Under the pieces are notes generated by a model. That model saw only the letters and a list, made by a program, of their open reading frames with translations, was not told where the DNA came from and made no database searches. From an uncultured Caulobacterales bacterium (lineage in GTDB: Bacteria > Pseudomonadota > Alphaproteobacteria > Caulobacterales > Caulobacteraceae): a DNA stretch of 64,000 nucleotides. Shown here in pieces: positions 42,516-54,000 of this stretch. A program made the position numbers and the translations under genes. Each line of letters starts with the position of its first letter. Position 1 is the stretch's first letter. Location: the NCBI GenBank assembly GCA_903862425.1, contig CAIOYC010000039.1, forward strand, positions 80,727 through 144,726. Reading direction: 5' to 3'.

Positions 42516-43912
42516 AACAGCACCCGCGGGTTCATGATGCGCTGGGGGTCCAGGGCCTGGCGGATGGCGCGCAGAGCCGCGACCTCGGCAGCGGACTTGT
42601 AGCGCAGAGCCTCAGCCGACTTCATGGCGCCGAGGCCGTGTTCGGCGCTGATCGAGCCGCCGAGCGAGACGGCGATATCGTGGACGGTCCGCGCCCCCTG
42701 GTCACGCAGGGCCGCATGGGCTTCGTCGGTCCCGCCCTCGGGCCGCAGCACGTCGTAGTGGATGTTGCCGTCGCCCACATGGCCGAAGGCGACGATGCGC
42801 GCGCCGGGCTGCAGCTTTATCGCTTCGGCGGAAGCGCGGGCGATGAAAGCGGCGACCTGGCTGATCGGCACGGAGATGTCGTGCTTCCACGCCGCGCCTT
42901 CCGGCTTCTGTGCGGCGGACTGGCCCTCGCGCACCGCCCACATGGCCATGGCCTGGGTGTCGTTCTGAGCGACGGCGGCGTCGCTAATCAGCCCGTCCTC
43001 CAGCGCCGAGGCGAGCAGGCGCTCCATGGCGCGGGCGGCGTGCCCCGGTTCCGCCGAAGCGATTTCTATCAAGGCGGCCCAGGGCGGGGCGCCCTCCAGC
43101 GGCGGGCGCAGGCCGAGATTCTTCTGCGCGAACGAGATGCCTAGTGCGTTCATCAGCTCGAACGCCTCCACTGCCCCGCCGCTCTCGGCCTTGGCCCGGT
43201 GCAGCAGGGCGATGGCGTCGGCGGGGGAGGCGAGGGCGACGGTGGCCACGGCGCGGTCGCGCAGAACGGGAAACAGCTTCAACGCGGCGGCGGTGACCAC
43301 CCCCAGCGTGCCTTCCGCTCCGATCAGCAGCTGCTTCAGATCGTAACCGGTATTGTCCTTCCTGAGGCGCTTCAGCCCGTGGAAGATTTCGCCATTGGGT
43401 AGCACCGCCTCCAGCCCGAGCACCAGATCGCGCATGGTTCCATAGCGCAGCACCGCCGTGCCGCCGGCATTGGTGGAGATATTGCCGCCGATGGTCGCCG
43501 TGCCTTCCGCCGCCAGGCTGAGGGGGAAGAAGCGCCCGGCCGCCGCCGCGTCTTCCTGCGCCGCCTGCAGGGTTACGCCGGCCTCCACCACCATCACGTC
43601 GTCGTCGGCCGCGACCTCGCGCACCCGGTTCAGCTTCTCGGTGGACAGCAGCACCTCGCCCCTGGGGATCTGCCCGCCGACAAGGCCAGTATTGCCGCCC
43701 TGGGGGATGATGGCCGTGCCGCTCTGCGCGCACAGGCGCACGATGGCGGCGACCTCTTCGACGGTCCTGGGCAGGAGCAGCAGGGGCGTGGCCCCGGTCC
43801 AGCGATCGCGCCACTCTACCAGCTTGGGCGCCAGCCGGTCCGGGTCCTGCGACCACCCGGCCTCGCCCACGGCGGCTTTCAGACGGTCGAGGATCGGAGC
43901 GGGCGTATTCAT
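42512..43912 (-). CDS. FAD-linked D-2-hydroxyacid dehydrogenase (VAO/GlcD family)
   Basis: 466 residues. An FAD_binding_4 domain with PQGGNTGLVGGQIPRGEVLLST, EAGVTLQAAQ, and GGNISTNAGGTAVLRYGTMRDLVLGLEAVLPNG, then the C-terminal oxidase domain with HVGDGNIHYDV and ISAEHGLGAMKS. This subgroup includes D-2-hydroxyglutarate dehydrogenase and D-lactate dehydrogenases; the closest feel is D2HGDH-like, but substrate is not proven. It passes electrons to an electron carrier or quinone. Convergent with bfr. Confidence 0.9.
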   Translation of the reverse strand: MNTPAPILDRLKAAVGEAGWSQDPDRLAPKLVEWRDRWTGATPLLLLPRTVEEVAAIVRLCAQSGTAIIPQGGNTGLVGGQIPRGEVLLSTEKLNRVREVAADDDVMVVEAGVTLQAAQEDAAAAGRFFPLSLAAEGTATIGGNISTNAGGTAVLRYGTMRDLVLGLEAVLPNGEIFHGLKRLRKDNTGYDLKQLLIGAEGTLGVVTAAALKLFPVLRDRAVATVALASPADAIALLHRAKAESGGAVEAFELMNALGISFAQKNLGLRPPLEGAPPWAALIEIASAEPGHAARAMERLLASALEDGLISDAAVAQNDTQAMAMWAVREGQSAAQKPEGAAWKHDISVPISQVAAFIARASAEAIKLQPGARIVAFGHVGDGNIHYDVLRPEGGTDEAHAALRDQGARTVHDIAVSLGGSISAEHGLGAMKSAEALRYKSAAEVAALRAIRQALDPQRIMNPRVLF

Positions 43913-43994
43913 CGCCCCAGTCTAGCGCGCCCGACACCGCATCAGAAGCCGCGCAGGGAGGATAAGCTTGCATGCCATCCCTCCGCGCGCTAAC

Positions 43995-44014
43995 ACTGAA
44001 CCAAATGGTGCAGT
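43995..44014. promoter_or_regulatory. Putative autoregulatory operator of the ArsR gene
   Basis: ACTGAACCAAATGGTGCAGT is a 20-bp imperfect palindrome (8 of 10 pairs) over the arsR ATG and just after the proposed -10. A dimeric ArsR bound here would block transcription of itself and the AHSA1 gene. Inferred. Confidence 0.6.
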
Positions 44015-44355
44015 ATTCGACCCCCCGCCTCGACGCCGCCTTCGCTGCGCTTTCCGACGCCACCCGGCGCGGGGTTCTGGAGCGGCTCGGGCGGTCGGAG
44101 GCGTCGATCACGGAGCTGGCCGACAGGTTCCACATGACCCTCACCGGCATGAAGAAGCACGTGGGTGTTCTGGAGCAGGCGGGGCTGGTCACGACGCAGA
44201 AGATCGGACGCGTACGCACCTGCCGGCTCGGCCCCAGCCGTCTCGAGGAAGAGGCGGCCTGGATCGAAGGGCGCCGCCGGCTGTGGGACGCACGCTTCGA
44301 CGCCCTGGACACGGTCGTCGAGGGCATGAAACGGAAGGAAACGCTCGATGAATAA
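44005..44355 (+). CDS. ArsR family winged-helix repressor
   Basis: 116 residues. RLDAAFAALSDATRRGVLERLGRSEASITELADRFHMTLTGMKKHVGVLEQAGLVTTQKIGRVRTCRL is a textbook ArsR HTH of the group paired with AHSA1 proteins. Metal-binding cysteines are absent, so it is unlikely to sense metal. I favour the ATG at 44005 because a GCTAACAC box (43989-43996) with TTGCATG 14 bp upstream would start the transcript at or very near it (leaderless); an ATG at 43972 with GGGAGG 10 bases before it is the alternative. Its end overlaps the next gene by 8 bases. Confidence 0.87.
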   Translation: MVQYSTPRLDAAFAALSDATRRGVLERLGRSEASITELADRFHMTLTGMKKHVGVLEQAGLVTTQKIGRVRTCRLGPSRLEEEAAWIEGRRRLWDARFDALDTVVEGMKRKETLDE

Positions 44356-44827
44356 CCGCACAACGGTCGAACGGACCTCAGACCGGGAGCTCGTCGCCAC
44401 ACGAACTGTCGATGCGCCGGCGCGCCTCGTGTTCGAGGCGTGGACCACGGCCGAGCTGATCATGCGCTGGTGGGCGCCGGAGTCGTTCGGCATAACCTTC
44501 CTGTCCTGCGAGACCGACGTCCGCACGGGGGGCACGTACCGTTACGTGTTCGCTCACCCCGATCTGGCCGAGCCCATGGCCTTCTTCGGCCGTTATATTG
44601 AGGTCGAGCCGCCCTCGCGCCTCGTCTGGACCAATGAGGAGGGCGAGGACGGGGCCGTGACCTCGGTGACCTTCGAGGAAAAGGACGGCCAGACCCTGGT
44701 CATCGTGCACGACCTCTATCCCTCGAAGGCCGCGCTCGACGACGCCATCGCCTCCGGCAGCACCGGCGCCTGGCCCGAGCAATTCGACGCTCTGGACGAG
44801 ATCCTCACCACTTTGCGCACTAGATAA
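44348..44827 (+). CDS. SRPBCC/AHSA1 domain protein
   Basis: 159 residues with the START/Bet v1-like cavity fold: ELVATRTVDAPARLVFEAWTTAELIMRWWAPESFGITFLSCETDVRTGGTYRYVFAHPDL at the front and TSVTFEEKDGQTLVIVHDLYPSK and WPEQFDALDEILTTL at the end. Homologues are almost always paired with an ArsR repressor, as here, with an ATGAATAA overlap. It probably binds a hydrophobic ligand; a chaperone link, as for eukaryotic Aha1, is only by name. Confidence 0.92.
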   Translation: MNNRTTVERTSDRELVATRTVDAPARLVFEAWTTAELIMRWWAPESFGITFLSCETDVRTGGTYRYVFAHPDLAEPMAFFGRYIEVEPPSRLVWTNEEGEDGAVTSVTFEEKDGQTLVIVHDLYPSKAALDDAIASGSTGAWPEQFDALDEILTTLRTR

Positions 44828-44895
44828 CGGCGCGTCGGAGCGTGACGGATCGCACGCCCCTATCCCGACTGCATACGACCCTAGTCAGACATTCG

Positions 44896-45129
44896 TTAAG
44901 CTGTGGCTGGGGTATGGATGGCCTGAAACGCAGAAATTGTCGCCATGACAACAATCACCAAAGCCGCGACGTAAAACGTCCTTGGATTGGTTTTTCGGTC
45001 AACTGAATACGGCAATAAATGCGCCCGACCTGTGAGAAGAAATAAAATCGCAACGCCAAATAGGAAGACGGAAGCGATCAGGTAGGCGTCGTGCGGCTTG
45101 AAGAAGGTGGACAAGATCATTGTGTTCAT
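44896..45129 (-). CDS. Small two-helix membrane protein, low G+C
   Basis: 77 residues starting MNTMILSTFFKPHDAYLIAS. Two hydrophobic helices, roughly 15-34 (YLIASVFLFGVAILFLLTG) and 52-70 (FYVAALVIVVMATISAF), are joined by a short basic loop (PYSVDRKTNPR). No family recognised. About half G+C, in contrast to the surroundings, suggesting transfer. GGGGACGG lies some 5 bases before the ATG. The region upstream, between 45130 and 45411, has no gene I can support. Confidence 0.6.
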   Translation of the reverse strand: MNTMILSTFFKPHDAYLIASVFLFGVAILFLLTGRAHLLPYSVDRKTNPRTFYVAALVIVVMATISAFQAIHTPATA

Positions 45130-45188
45130 TTCGCCGTCCCCCGTCCCGCTTTTGCAAGAGCGAACTCGGGCGGCGACTTTGCACCCAT

Positions 45189-45253
45189 CCCGGACATTGA
45201 TGGCGTCTGTTTGGAGAGATGGGTGTATAGTGGCGGCGCTATCCATGTCCGGG
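45189..45253. repeat. Imperfect 17-bp inverted repeat
   Basis: CCCGGACATTGATGGCG (45189-45205) and CGCTATCCATGTCCGGG (45237-45253) match at 15 of 17 positions with a 31-bp spacer that includes TATAGT. It lies in the 282-bp gap before cca. It could be an operator pair, a hairpin in the cca leader, or the ends of a tiny decayed element. Confidence 0.55.
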
Positions 45254-45411
45254 CGGGGGCGAGGCCAGCACAATCATGGGCTTGGCGGGGCGGCGATGAA
45301 TGCAGTGCAAGGGGCCGGTGAGGATTTGCGCCGCTTGCCTGCCTCCATCATCCTGGGTGAGATCGGCCCGGATCGTGTATCGATGGGGCTCCAATCTTCT
45401 GTGCGAGCATC

Positions 45412-46653
45412 GTGACCGAGACCCTGAAGCCCCAGCCCTGGATGACGGCGGAACCCACCCGCAAGGTAATGGCGGCGCTGCATGCCGTGGGGCCGGCGCG
45501 GTTCGTCGGCGGATGTGTGCGCGACGCCCTGCTCGGCAAGGCGGTCTCGGATATCGACATCGCCACCCCGCTCGCGCCACAGGCCGTGATCGACGCTCTG
45601 AAGGCGGCGGGACTGAGGGCGGTTCCCACCGGCATCGAGCACGGCACCATCACCGCCGTCGCCGATGGCAAGCCGTTCGAGATCACTACCCTGCGTCGCG
45701 ACGTGGAGACCGATGGCCGCCGTGCGGTGGTCGCCTTCACGGGCGATTGGGCCGAAGATGCGGCGCGGCGGGATTTTCGTCTCAACAGCCTCTATCTCGA
45801 CGAGGACGGGGCGATCTATGACCCCACCGGCGAGGGCGTGGCCGACGCCCGGGCGGGGCAGATCGTGTTCGTCGGCGACGCTGGGACGCGCATCCGCGAG
45901 GACTATCTGCGCATCCTGCGCTTCTTCCGCTTCTTCGCCCGCTATGGTCGGGGCGAGCCTGATGTGGCGGCCCTGAACGCCTGCGCCGCGCTGCGCGAAG
46001 GCATGAGGGGCCTGTCGGGCGAGCGGGTGTCGCAGGAGCTTTTGAAGGTGCTCGCCGCCGATGATCCGCGCCCCGCCCTGCGGCTGATGGCGGCCTCCGG
46101 CGTGCTGGGCGTGATCCTGCCTGAGGTGCAGGGACTGGCGCGGTGCGAGGCGCTGGTCGGGATCGAGGCCGGGCAGCTGTTCACCTGCGACCCTGCCTTG
46201 CGGCTGGCGGCGTTGTTGCCGGATGACACGCAGGCGGTGAGGGTGGCGGCCACGCGGCTGCGCCTGTCCAACACCCTGCGTGATCGACTTCTGGCGGCGG
46301 TTTCGGGCGAGCCGAAGCTGACCTCGTGGATGTCGCCGCGCGAGGTGCGCCGGGCGGTCTATCGGCTCGGCGCGCCGGCGTTCAAGGACCGGGTCATGCT
46401 GGCCTGGGCCGCCTCGGGCGGCGAGGTCGCAGCGCCGCAGTGGCGGATGCTCACCGTCTATCCGGACACCTGGACGCCGCCCGCCTTTCCCATCTCCGCC
46501 GAGGAGATCAAGGCCGCGGGGGTCGAGCCCGGTCCCATGCACGGAAAGGTGCGCCGCGAGGTGGAGGACTGGTGGATCGACATGGACTTCACCGACGACA
46601 AGCTCGCCGCCATCGAACGCCTGAAGGCCGTGGCCCAGGGTATGGTGCGCTGA
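45412..46653 (+). CDS. cca: CCA tRNA nucleotidyltransferase / poly(A) polymerase-type
   Basis: 413 residues of the class II nucleotidyltransferase group. ARFVGGCVRDALLGKAVSDIDIATPL carries the catalytic D-x-D; AVPTGIEHGTITAV, ITTLRRDVETDGR and RRDFRLNSLYLDEDG are motifs B to D, and EDYLRILRFFRFFARYG starts the neck. It adds or repairs the 3' CCA of tRNA. GTG start at 45412. The next gene overlaps its stop by one base (TGATG). Confidence 0.94.
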   Translation: MTETLKPQPWMTAEPTRKVMAALHAVGPARFVGGCVRDALLGKAVSDIDIATPLAPQAVIDALKAAGLRAVPTGIEHGTITAVADGKPFEITTLRRDVETDGRRAVVAFTGDWAEDAARRDFRLNSLYLDEDGAIYDPTGEGVADARAGQIVFVGDAGTRIREDYLRILRFFRFFARYGRGEPDVAALNACAALREGMRGLSGERVSQELLKVLAADDPRPALRLMAASGVLGVILPEVQGLARCEALVGIEAGQLFTCDPALRLAALLPDDTQAVRVAATRLRLSNTLRDRLLAAVSGEPKLTSWMSPREVRRAVYRLGAPAFKDRVMLAWAASGGEVAAPQWRMLTVYPDTWTPPAFPISAEEIKAAGVEPGPMHGKVRREVEDWWIDMDFTDDKLAAIERLKAVAQGMVR

Positions 46654-47072
46654 TGTCGGGATCGGCGGGCTATTCGGGCAAGCCGTTGGCCCAGAAGCTG
46701 GGGCTGAAGGCCGGCTGCCACCTCGCCGCCATCGACGCCCCCGGCCACTACACCGATCTGGTCGAGCCCCTGCCCGATGGCGTGTCGCTGGTGCTGTCGG
46801 GCTGGGAGCAGGCGGAGCCCGGCGCACAGGTGGTGCACGCCTTCGTCGCCGACCGTGCGGCGCTGGAGGAGAATGTGCGGACGCTGGTCGACCTGCCCGC
46901 GCCGGGCGGCATGATCTGGATATCCTGGCCGAAGAAGACCTCGCGCCTGTTTCGCGACCTCACCGAGGACGGCATCCGCGAGATCGTCCTGCCCACCGGC
47001 TGGGTGGACGTGAAGGTCGCCGCCATCGACGCGGACTGGTCCGGCCTGAAATTCCTACGGCGGCGGACCTAG
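46653..47072 (+). CDS. DUF3052 family protein
   Basis: 139 residues. [77 protein letters not shown] and [33 protein letters not shown] are the typical DUF3052 pattern. Function unknown; no transmembrane segment or signal peptide. Translation is coupled to cca by the overlapping TGATG. Convergent with glmM, sharing a CTAG stop overlap. Confidence 0.9.
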   Translation: MSGSAGYSGKPLAQKLGLKAGCHLAAIDAPGHYTDLVEPLPDGVSLVLSGWEQAEPGAQVVHAFVADRAALEENVRTLVDLPAPGGMIWISWPKKTSRLFRDLTEDGIREIVLPTGWVDVKVAAIDADWSGLKFLRRRT

Positions 47073-48439
47073 GCCGCCGCTTGTTTCACCGCCTGGGCGA
47101 TGGACTGGACCACCTTGTCGACCAACTTCTCGTCGTCGCCCTCGGCCATGACGCGGATCAGGGGCTCGGTGCCAGAGGCGCGGACCAGGACGCGGCCCGA
47201 GCCGTTCAGCCGCGCCTCCCCGGCCTTGATCGCCGCCTGCACGGCGTCGGCGGCCAGGGGATCGGCGCCGCCCTTGGCGTAGCGCACATTGACCAGCTTC
47301 TGCGGCGCGGGTTCGAACTGGCGGGCCAACTCGCTCATCTTCTTGCCCGAACCGCTCCTATGGGACTGGACCAGCACGGCGAGCACCTGCAGGGCCGAGA
47401 TCAGCCCGTCGCCGGTGGTGGAGAGGTCCGACAGGATGATGTGTCCGGACTGCTCGCCGCCGAGGTTCAGGCCGCCCTCGCGCATCTTGGCCATCACATA
47501 GCGGTCGCCGACGCCGGTGCGGTGCAGGGTCAGGCCCTTCTCGCCAAGCATGCGCTCCAGCCCAAGGTTGGACATCACCGTGCCTACCACACCGCCGCCG
47601 CGCAGCCGGCCCTCGGCATGCCAGGCGCTGGCGATGATGGCCATGATCTGGTCGCCGTCCACCAGCACGCCGTGTTCGTCGCACAGGGCAAGCCGGTCCG
47701 CGTCGCCGTCCAGCGCGATGCCGATGTCGGCGCGATATTCGCGCACCGCCGCGCCCATGGCCTCGGGATGGGTCGAGCCGCATCCATCATTGATGTTGAG
47801 CCCATTGGGCGCCACGCCCACCGGAATCACCTCGGCGCCAAGCTCGTAGAGGGCCGTCGGCGCGACCTTGTACCCTGCCCCGTGGGCGCAATCGATGACG
47901 ATGCGCAGGCCCGACAGGCTGAGACTGCGCGGAAAGGTAGCCTTGGCGATCTCCACATAACGCGCCTGGGCGTCGTCGATGCGGATCACCCGGCCGAGAT
48001 CGGTGGGGGCGGCCAGCTCCTCCTCCAGTCCCTGGTCCATCAGATTGGCGATCTCGATCTCGCGCTCGTCCGACAGTTTGTAGCCGTCCGGGCCGAACAG
48101 CTTGATGCCGTTGTCCACCGCCGGGTTGTGGGAGGCGGAGATCATCACCCCAAGATCGGCGCGCATGGAGCGGGTCATCATCGCCACGGCCGGTGTGGGC
48201 AGGGGGCCGAAGGTGCGCACATCCATTCCCGCGGAGACGAACCCCGCCACCAGCGCTGGTTCGACCATATAGCCGGACAGACGCGTATCCTTGCCGATCA
48301 CCACCAGATGACGACGGTCGTCGGCCGAGCGAAACGCCCGGCCGGCGGCGAGACCCACCCGTAGCGCCACCTCGGCGGTCATGGGGAACTGGTTGGCGCG
48401 GCCCCGGATACCATCGGTGCCGAAATACCTGCGAGACAT
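47069..48439 (-). CDS. glmM: Phosphoglucosamine mutase
   Basis: 456 residues; turns glucosamine-6-phosphate into glucosamine-1-phosphate for UDP-GlcNAc. The phosphoserine is S103 in [18 protein letters not shown], the Mg site is in [13 protein letters not shown], the sugar-binding loop is GGEQSGH and the phosphate loop [15 protein letters not shown]. The N-terminal [12 protein letters not shown] is also typical. It is divergent from glmS, which makes its substrate, across a 126-bp gap likely to carry both promoters. Confidence 0.97.
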   Translation of the reverse strand: MSRRYFGTDGIRGRANQFPMTAEVALRVGLAAGRAFRSADDRRHLVVIGKDTRLSGYMVEPALVAGFVSAGMDVRTFGPLPTPAVAMMTRSMRADLGVMISASHNPAVDNGIKLFGPDGYKLSDEREIEIANLMDQGLEEELAAPTDLGRVIRIDDAQARYVEIAKATFPRSLSLSGLRIVIDCAHGAGYKVAPTALYELGAEVIPVGVAPNGLNINDGCGSTHPEAMGAAVREYRADIGIALDGDADRLALCDEHGVLVDGDQIMAIIASAWHAEGRLRGGGVVGTVMSNLGLERMLGEKGLTLHRTGVGDRYVMAKMREGGLNLGGEQSGHIILSDLSTTGDGLISALQVLAVLVQSHRSGSGKKMSELARQFEPAPQKLVNVRYAKGGADPLAADAVQAAIKAGEARLNGSGRVLVRASGTEPLIRVMAEGDDEKLVDKVVQSIAQAVKQAAA

Positions 48440-48565
48440 GCTCAGGGACTCTCCGAAACGATCCGCAATCAGGTTTTACGGGTAATCCGTTTGCAGGATG
48501 ATAAGGGGTGCGAAGCCACCATAATACCCCTGTCCGGCGAACAGGCGGCAAGCGGAAGATCCATC

Positions 48566-50398
<1,833 letters not shown>

Positions 50399-50416
50399 CC
50401 CTGACGGATCAGGACG

Positions 50417-50998
50417 TCAGCGGACCCCTTCGAGTAGGCGGCGCACCGTGTACTCCTGCACCTCGCGGGCGCGCTTCACGGAGAGACTTTGTTCGCGGCG
50501 CATCCGCATCCAACTCTCGATGCTGAGCACAAGATCGAGCGCCTCGATCAGGTCGCCTTGGCGAAGGTGTTCGGGCAATTGGGCGCGCATGATTTCCCGC
50601 GTGACCATGGCGAACCGCGCGGCGTCGGCGGCCATCAAGTCCGAGCCGTGGCGGTGTACGTCGGCGGCGCGTCGGAAAGGGGATAGGCGCTCGAACCCCT
50701 CTGAACGGCGGGAGACCAATTCCACAATGCGGCCCTGCCAGTCAGTCGCCTTGAAGGGGCGGGCAGCCATGGCGCGCAACTCGAGCTCCACCGGGGTAGC
50801 GATCTCACGGTAGAGGCTGTCCATATCCTCGAAGTGCCGGAATACGGTGCGCAAGCTCACGTCGGCACGTGTAGCCACTACCTCGGCGCGCGGTGCATAC
50901 TGGCCATCGCGGATGAGGGCCAGCATGGCTTCCACGATCTTAGCGCGATTATCTTCGCCTCGGCGCCTGCGACCGTCCGGTTTGGATGTGTCACTCAT
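50417..50998 (-). CDS. TetR/AcrR family regulator
   Basis: 193 residues. NRAKIVEAMLALIRDGQYAPRAEVVATRADVSLRTVFRHFEDMDSLYREI is a TetR HTH with the less usual VFRHFED in place of YYHF. The rest is helical (SPFRRAADVHRHGSDLMAADAARFAMV) with no clear ligand clues. The ATG at 50998 is chosen over an upstream extension. It lies 54 bp after the tricorn-like protease gene on the same strand, so the two may be co-transcribed; target unknown. Confidence 0.85.
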   Translation of the reverse strand: MSDTSKPDGRRRRGEDNRAKIVEAMLALIRDGQYAPRAEVVATRADVSLRTVFRHFEDMDSLYREIATPVELELRAMAARPFKATDWQGRIVELVSRRSEGFERLSPFRRAADVHRHGSDLMAADAARFAMVTREIMRAQLPEHLRQGDLIEALDLVLSIESWMRMRREQSLSVKRAREVQEYTVRRLLEGVR

Positions 50999-51052
50999 GT
51001 TCACATTAACGGACGCGAGGTTTAACGGCTTCATACCGAAACTACGACCAAG

Positions 51053-54000
51053 CTATCTTTTAGATGCACTCGCCGTGCCGAGAAGTACGCGAACCGCTGC
51101 TTCCAGTTGGCCGTCGTGCCCGGTCTCGGTTTCACCGAGGCGACGTTCGACCTCAACATCGACAGGACGAGGATGGCCCTCCATGTCGCCGCCACGCTCG
51201 TCCTGGATGCGAATGAAGGGCGTGCGTACGGTGGAGCCGTCGATCAGCGGGACGTTGGAAGTATAGATGATCCAGCCCGCCGTCGGCACGCCGACCACCT
51301 TGCCGACGCCGAGCGTGCGATAGCCCTCGGTGAAATCCTCTGCGTCGGACAGCGAGGACTCGTTGATCACCAGCACGCTCGGCGCGCCTAGCGAGCGTTG
51401 GCCGAGGGCCTGACGCGCGGGGACCGGGAAGCGGTCGCGCGGCGTCATGGTCAGATAGTTGCGCCGGGTGAAGACGTCGAGAGCATAGCCGTTGACGTAG
51501 CCGCCGTTGTTATTGCGCAGGTCAATGACCACACCCTGCTTGGCTTGGTTCTGGGCGTCGAGGTCGAGATAGAGTTGGTTCAGCGACTCGTCCGACATGT
51601 CGGCGATGTGGACGTAGCCGAGCTTGCCGCCAGAGATCTTGTCCACATAGGCGCGTCGCTCATTGACCCACTGGCGATAGAGCAGGCCCGAGGCCGTGGC
51701 GATAGACACAGGCCTCAGCGGCACTTCGCGGCGTGCGCCGCCGGGCTGGACCACGCCCAACACGACCCGCTTGCCGATCTTGTCAGTGAGGAGTTGGTCC
51801 AGATTCACGGCCGGGCCGATGGCGTCGCCATCCACCGTTTCGATGGCATCCCCAGGTTTGATGGAGCCTTCGATAGCGGCGGGGCCGAGGGCGATCACTT
51901 CGCGCACCGCTAGGCCCTTGCCGGCCTCATAGCGCTCGCGGTCGAAACGCAGGCCGAGATCACCGACCCGTAGCGGCGGCCGGTCGCCGCTATTGATGCC
52001 GGAGTGGGAAGCGTCGAGCTCGCCGATCATCAGGCTGATGTCGCGGCGCAGTTCGTCGCCCGTGCGCGCGCCTTCGATGTAGGGCCGCCACTGCTCGCGC
52101 AGGGCCGCCCAGTCCTTGCCGTGGAACTTCGGATCATAGAAACGGCGGTTGAGCAGCGACCACGCCTCATCGAACACCACGGTCTTCTCGGCGTCGAAAT
52201 CGACAGTCATTTCGGCGCTGATCTGCACCGGCTTGGGCCGTTGGCCGTCGGCGCCGTTCTGGGTCACCACGCCGCCGTCCAGATAGACGATGTCCTTGCT
52301 GTCAGGCGTGAAGGCCACGTCGGACTTGCGGCGGCGGGTCGAGGTGATCTGGTGGGCCGAGGGCGCTTCCCGGGCCAGTTCGTCCAGATCGTAGCTGTAG
52401 AGATTCTCCTGCCCCCCCGTGGTGGCGCGGAAGACGAGCGTCTTGCCATCGGGGCTAATGACCGGCGCCTCGGCGGATAGGCCGATGGGAAGCAGGGTGG
52501 CGCGCTCGCGGATGCCTTCGAACACGATCTGCACCGGCTCGACCTTTTTCTTCTTCGGCGCGTCGGCCTTGGCTTCGTCACCGTCCTTGTCGCCTTCGGC
52601 GGCCGGCGTTGACGCGAGGGTCTTGCTGGCTGGCTTGGGCGCCGAAGGCGCGCCAGGCGGTGACGGACTGGCGGGCGTGGCGGGGCGGGTCACCGGGCGG
52701 TCGGGCGCCTCGCTCTGGCGGAACAGTTCGCGAAAGGAGTCCTCGCGGAACTTGGGCACGTGGGGCAGGAGATCCACGCGGACGATGTGGTTGTCTTCGC
52801 TGCGCTGAGCGGTGGAGAACAGGATGTACTTGCCGTCGGGTGACCAGGCGATGTCGTCGGTCTGGCCGTTGGCGAGGAAGCTGATCGGGTGGGCCGCGCC
52901 GCCGCTCGCCTCGATCACATCGACGTTGGAGAAGGACTTGCGGTCGGCCAGAAGGAAGGCCAGCCAGCGGCTGTCGGGCGACCAGACCGGACGCGACCCT
53001 TCGCCGGACTCCAACGCCCCGGTGAAGAGGATCTGGTCGGAGACTATGGCGGCGCGGCCGGACTTGTTAGCGACGCCCTTGGTCGAGTCGGGGGTTGTGG
53101 CGTCCTTCTCGGCATCGCCCCTCGGCGCCGTGGCCTTGGCCGGTTCGGTCAGGGTCAGCACGTGCAATTCGGTCGTGCCGTGGACGTAGGCGACCTTCTT
53201 GCCGTCGGGCGACCAGGCGGGAGCGGAGTCGGCGCCCTTGTCGGCGGTGAGCAGGCTTTCCAGTCCAGTGGCGAAGTCGTAGGCGCATATCACGCTGTCC
53301 GGTCCCCGGTCGGAGACGTAGACGATCCGGCGGCTGTCGGGCGACCAGGCGATCTCCTTCTCAGCTCCGGGCGTGTGGGTGATGCGCTGGGCCGGACCGC
53401 CGTCCTTGACCGAGGCGGCGAAGACCTCCCCGTGGGCAATGAAGGCGACCTTCTTGCCGTCGGGCGACAGGGCGGCCTGGCGGAACGAGGTCTCGTTCAA
53501 CCGCTTCTCGCCGGCGCTGGCCGGCGCGCCCCGCAGGGTGATCGGCACTTCCGCCGCTTGCCCGCTCTTGGGGTCGAGTTTCCAGATACCGAAGCCGCGC
53601 TCGAACACGATGGCGTCGTCGCCGCCGGTGGAGGGCCACAGCACACGCCCATCCTTGAAGTGCGTCATCGCCGTCGGTGCACCGCCCCCCGCGGGCATGC
53701 GCCACAGGTTCTCGGTCCCACCCTCGTTGCTCATCATGTAAAGGGTTGCGCCGTCGTGGGACCACATGGGCCAGGCGTGCTTGGCGTCCGCGGGCAGCAG
53801 GCGGCGGTAGGCCGAGCCGTTCACGGGCTTTAGCCATACCTCGGTCTGGTCGATATGCGAGCCGCCATTGCGCCACCACTGGCTGGACGAGATGCCTTTT
53901 GCGACGAGGGCGATGGACGTGCCGTCGGGCGAGGGGGCGGACTCAAACTCGTTGAGATAGCGTTCGGCGCTGACCTCCAGCGGCGTGCCGCCCGTCGCAG

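Noticed and set aside
45296..45411. A short frame before cca (MNAVQGAGEDLRRLPASIIL...), considered as a remnant of an ExoD-like protein
   Set aside because: The likeness to the ExoD start is only a few residues and stops at once; too weak to call a pseudogene.
48440..48565. glmS ribozyme or other riboswitch in the glmS leader
   Set aside because: The gap is only 126 bp and shows none of the glmS ribozyme consensus.
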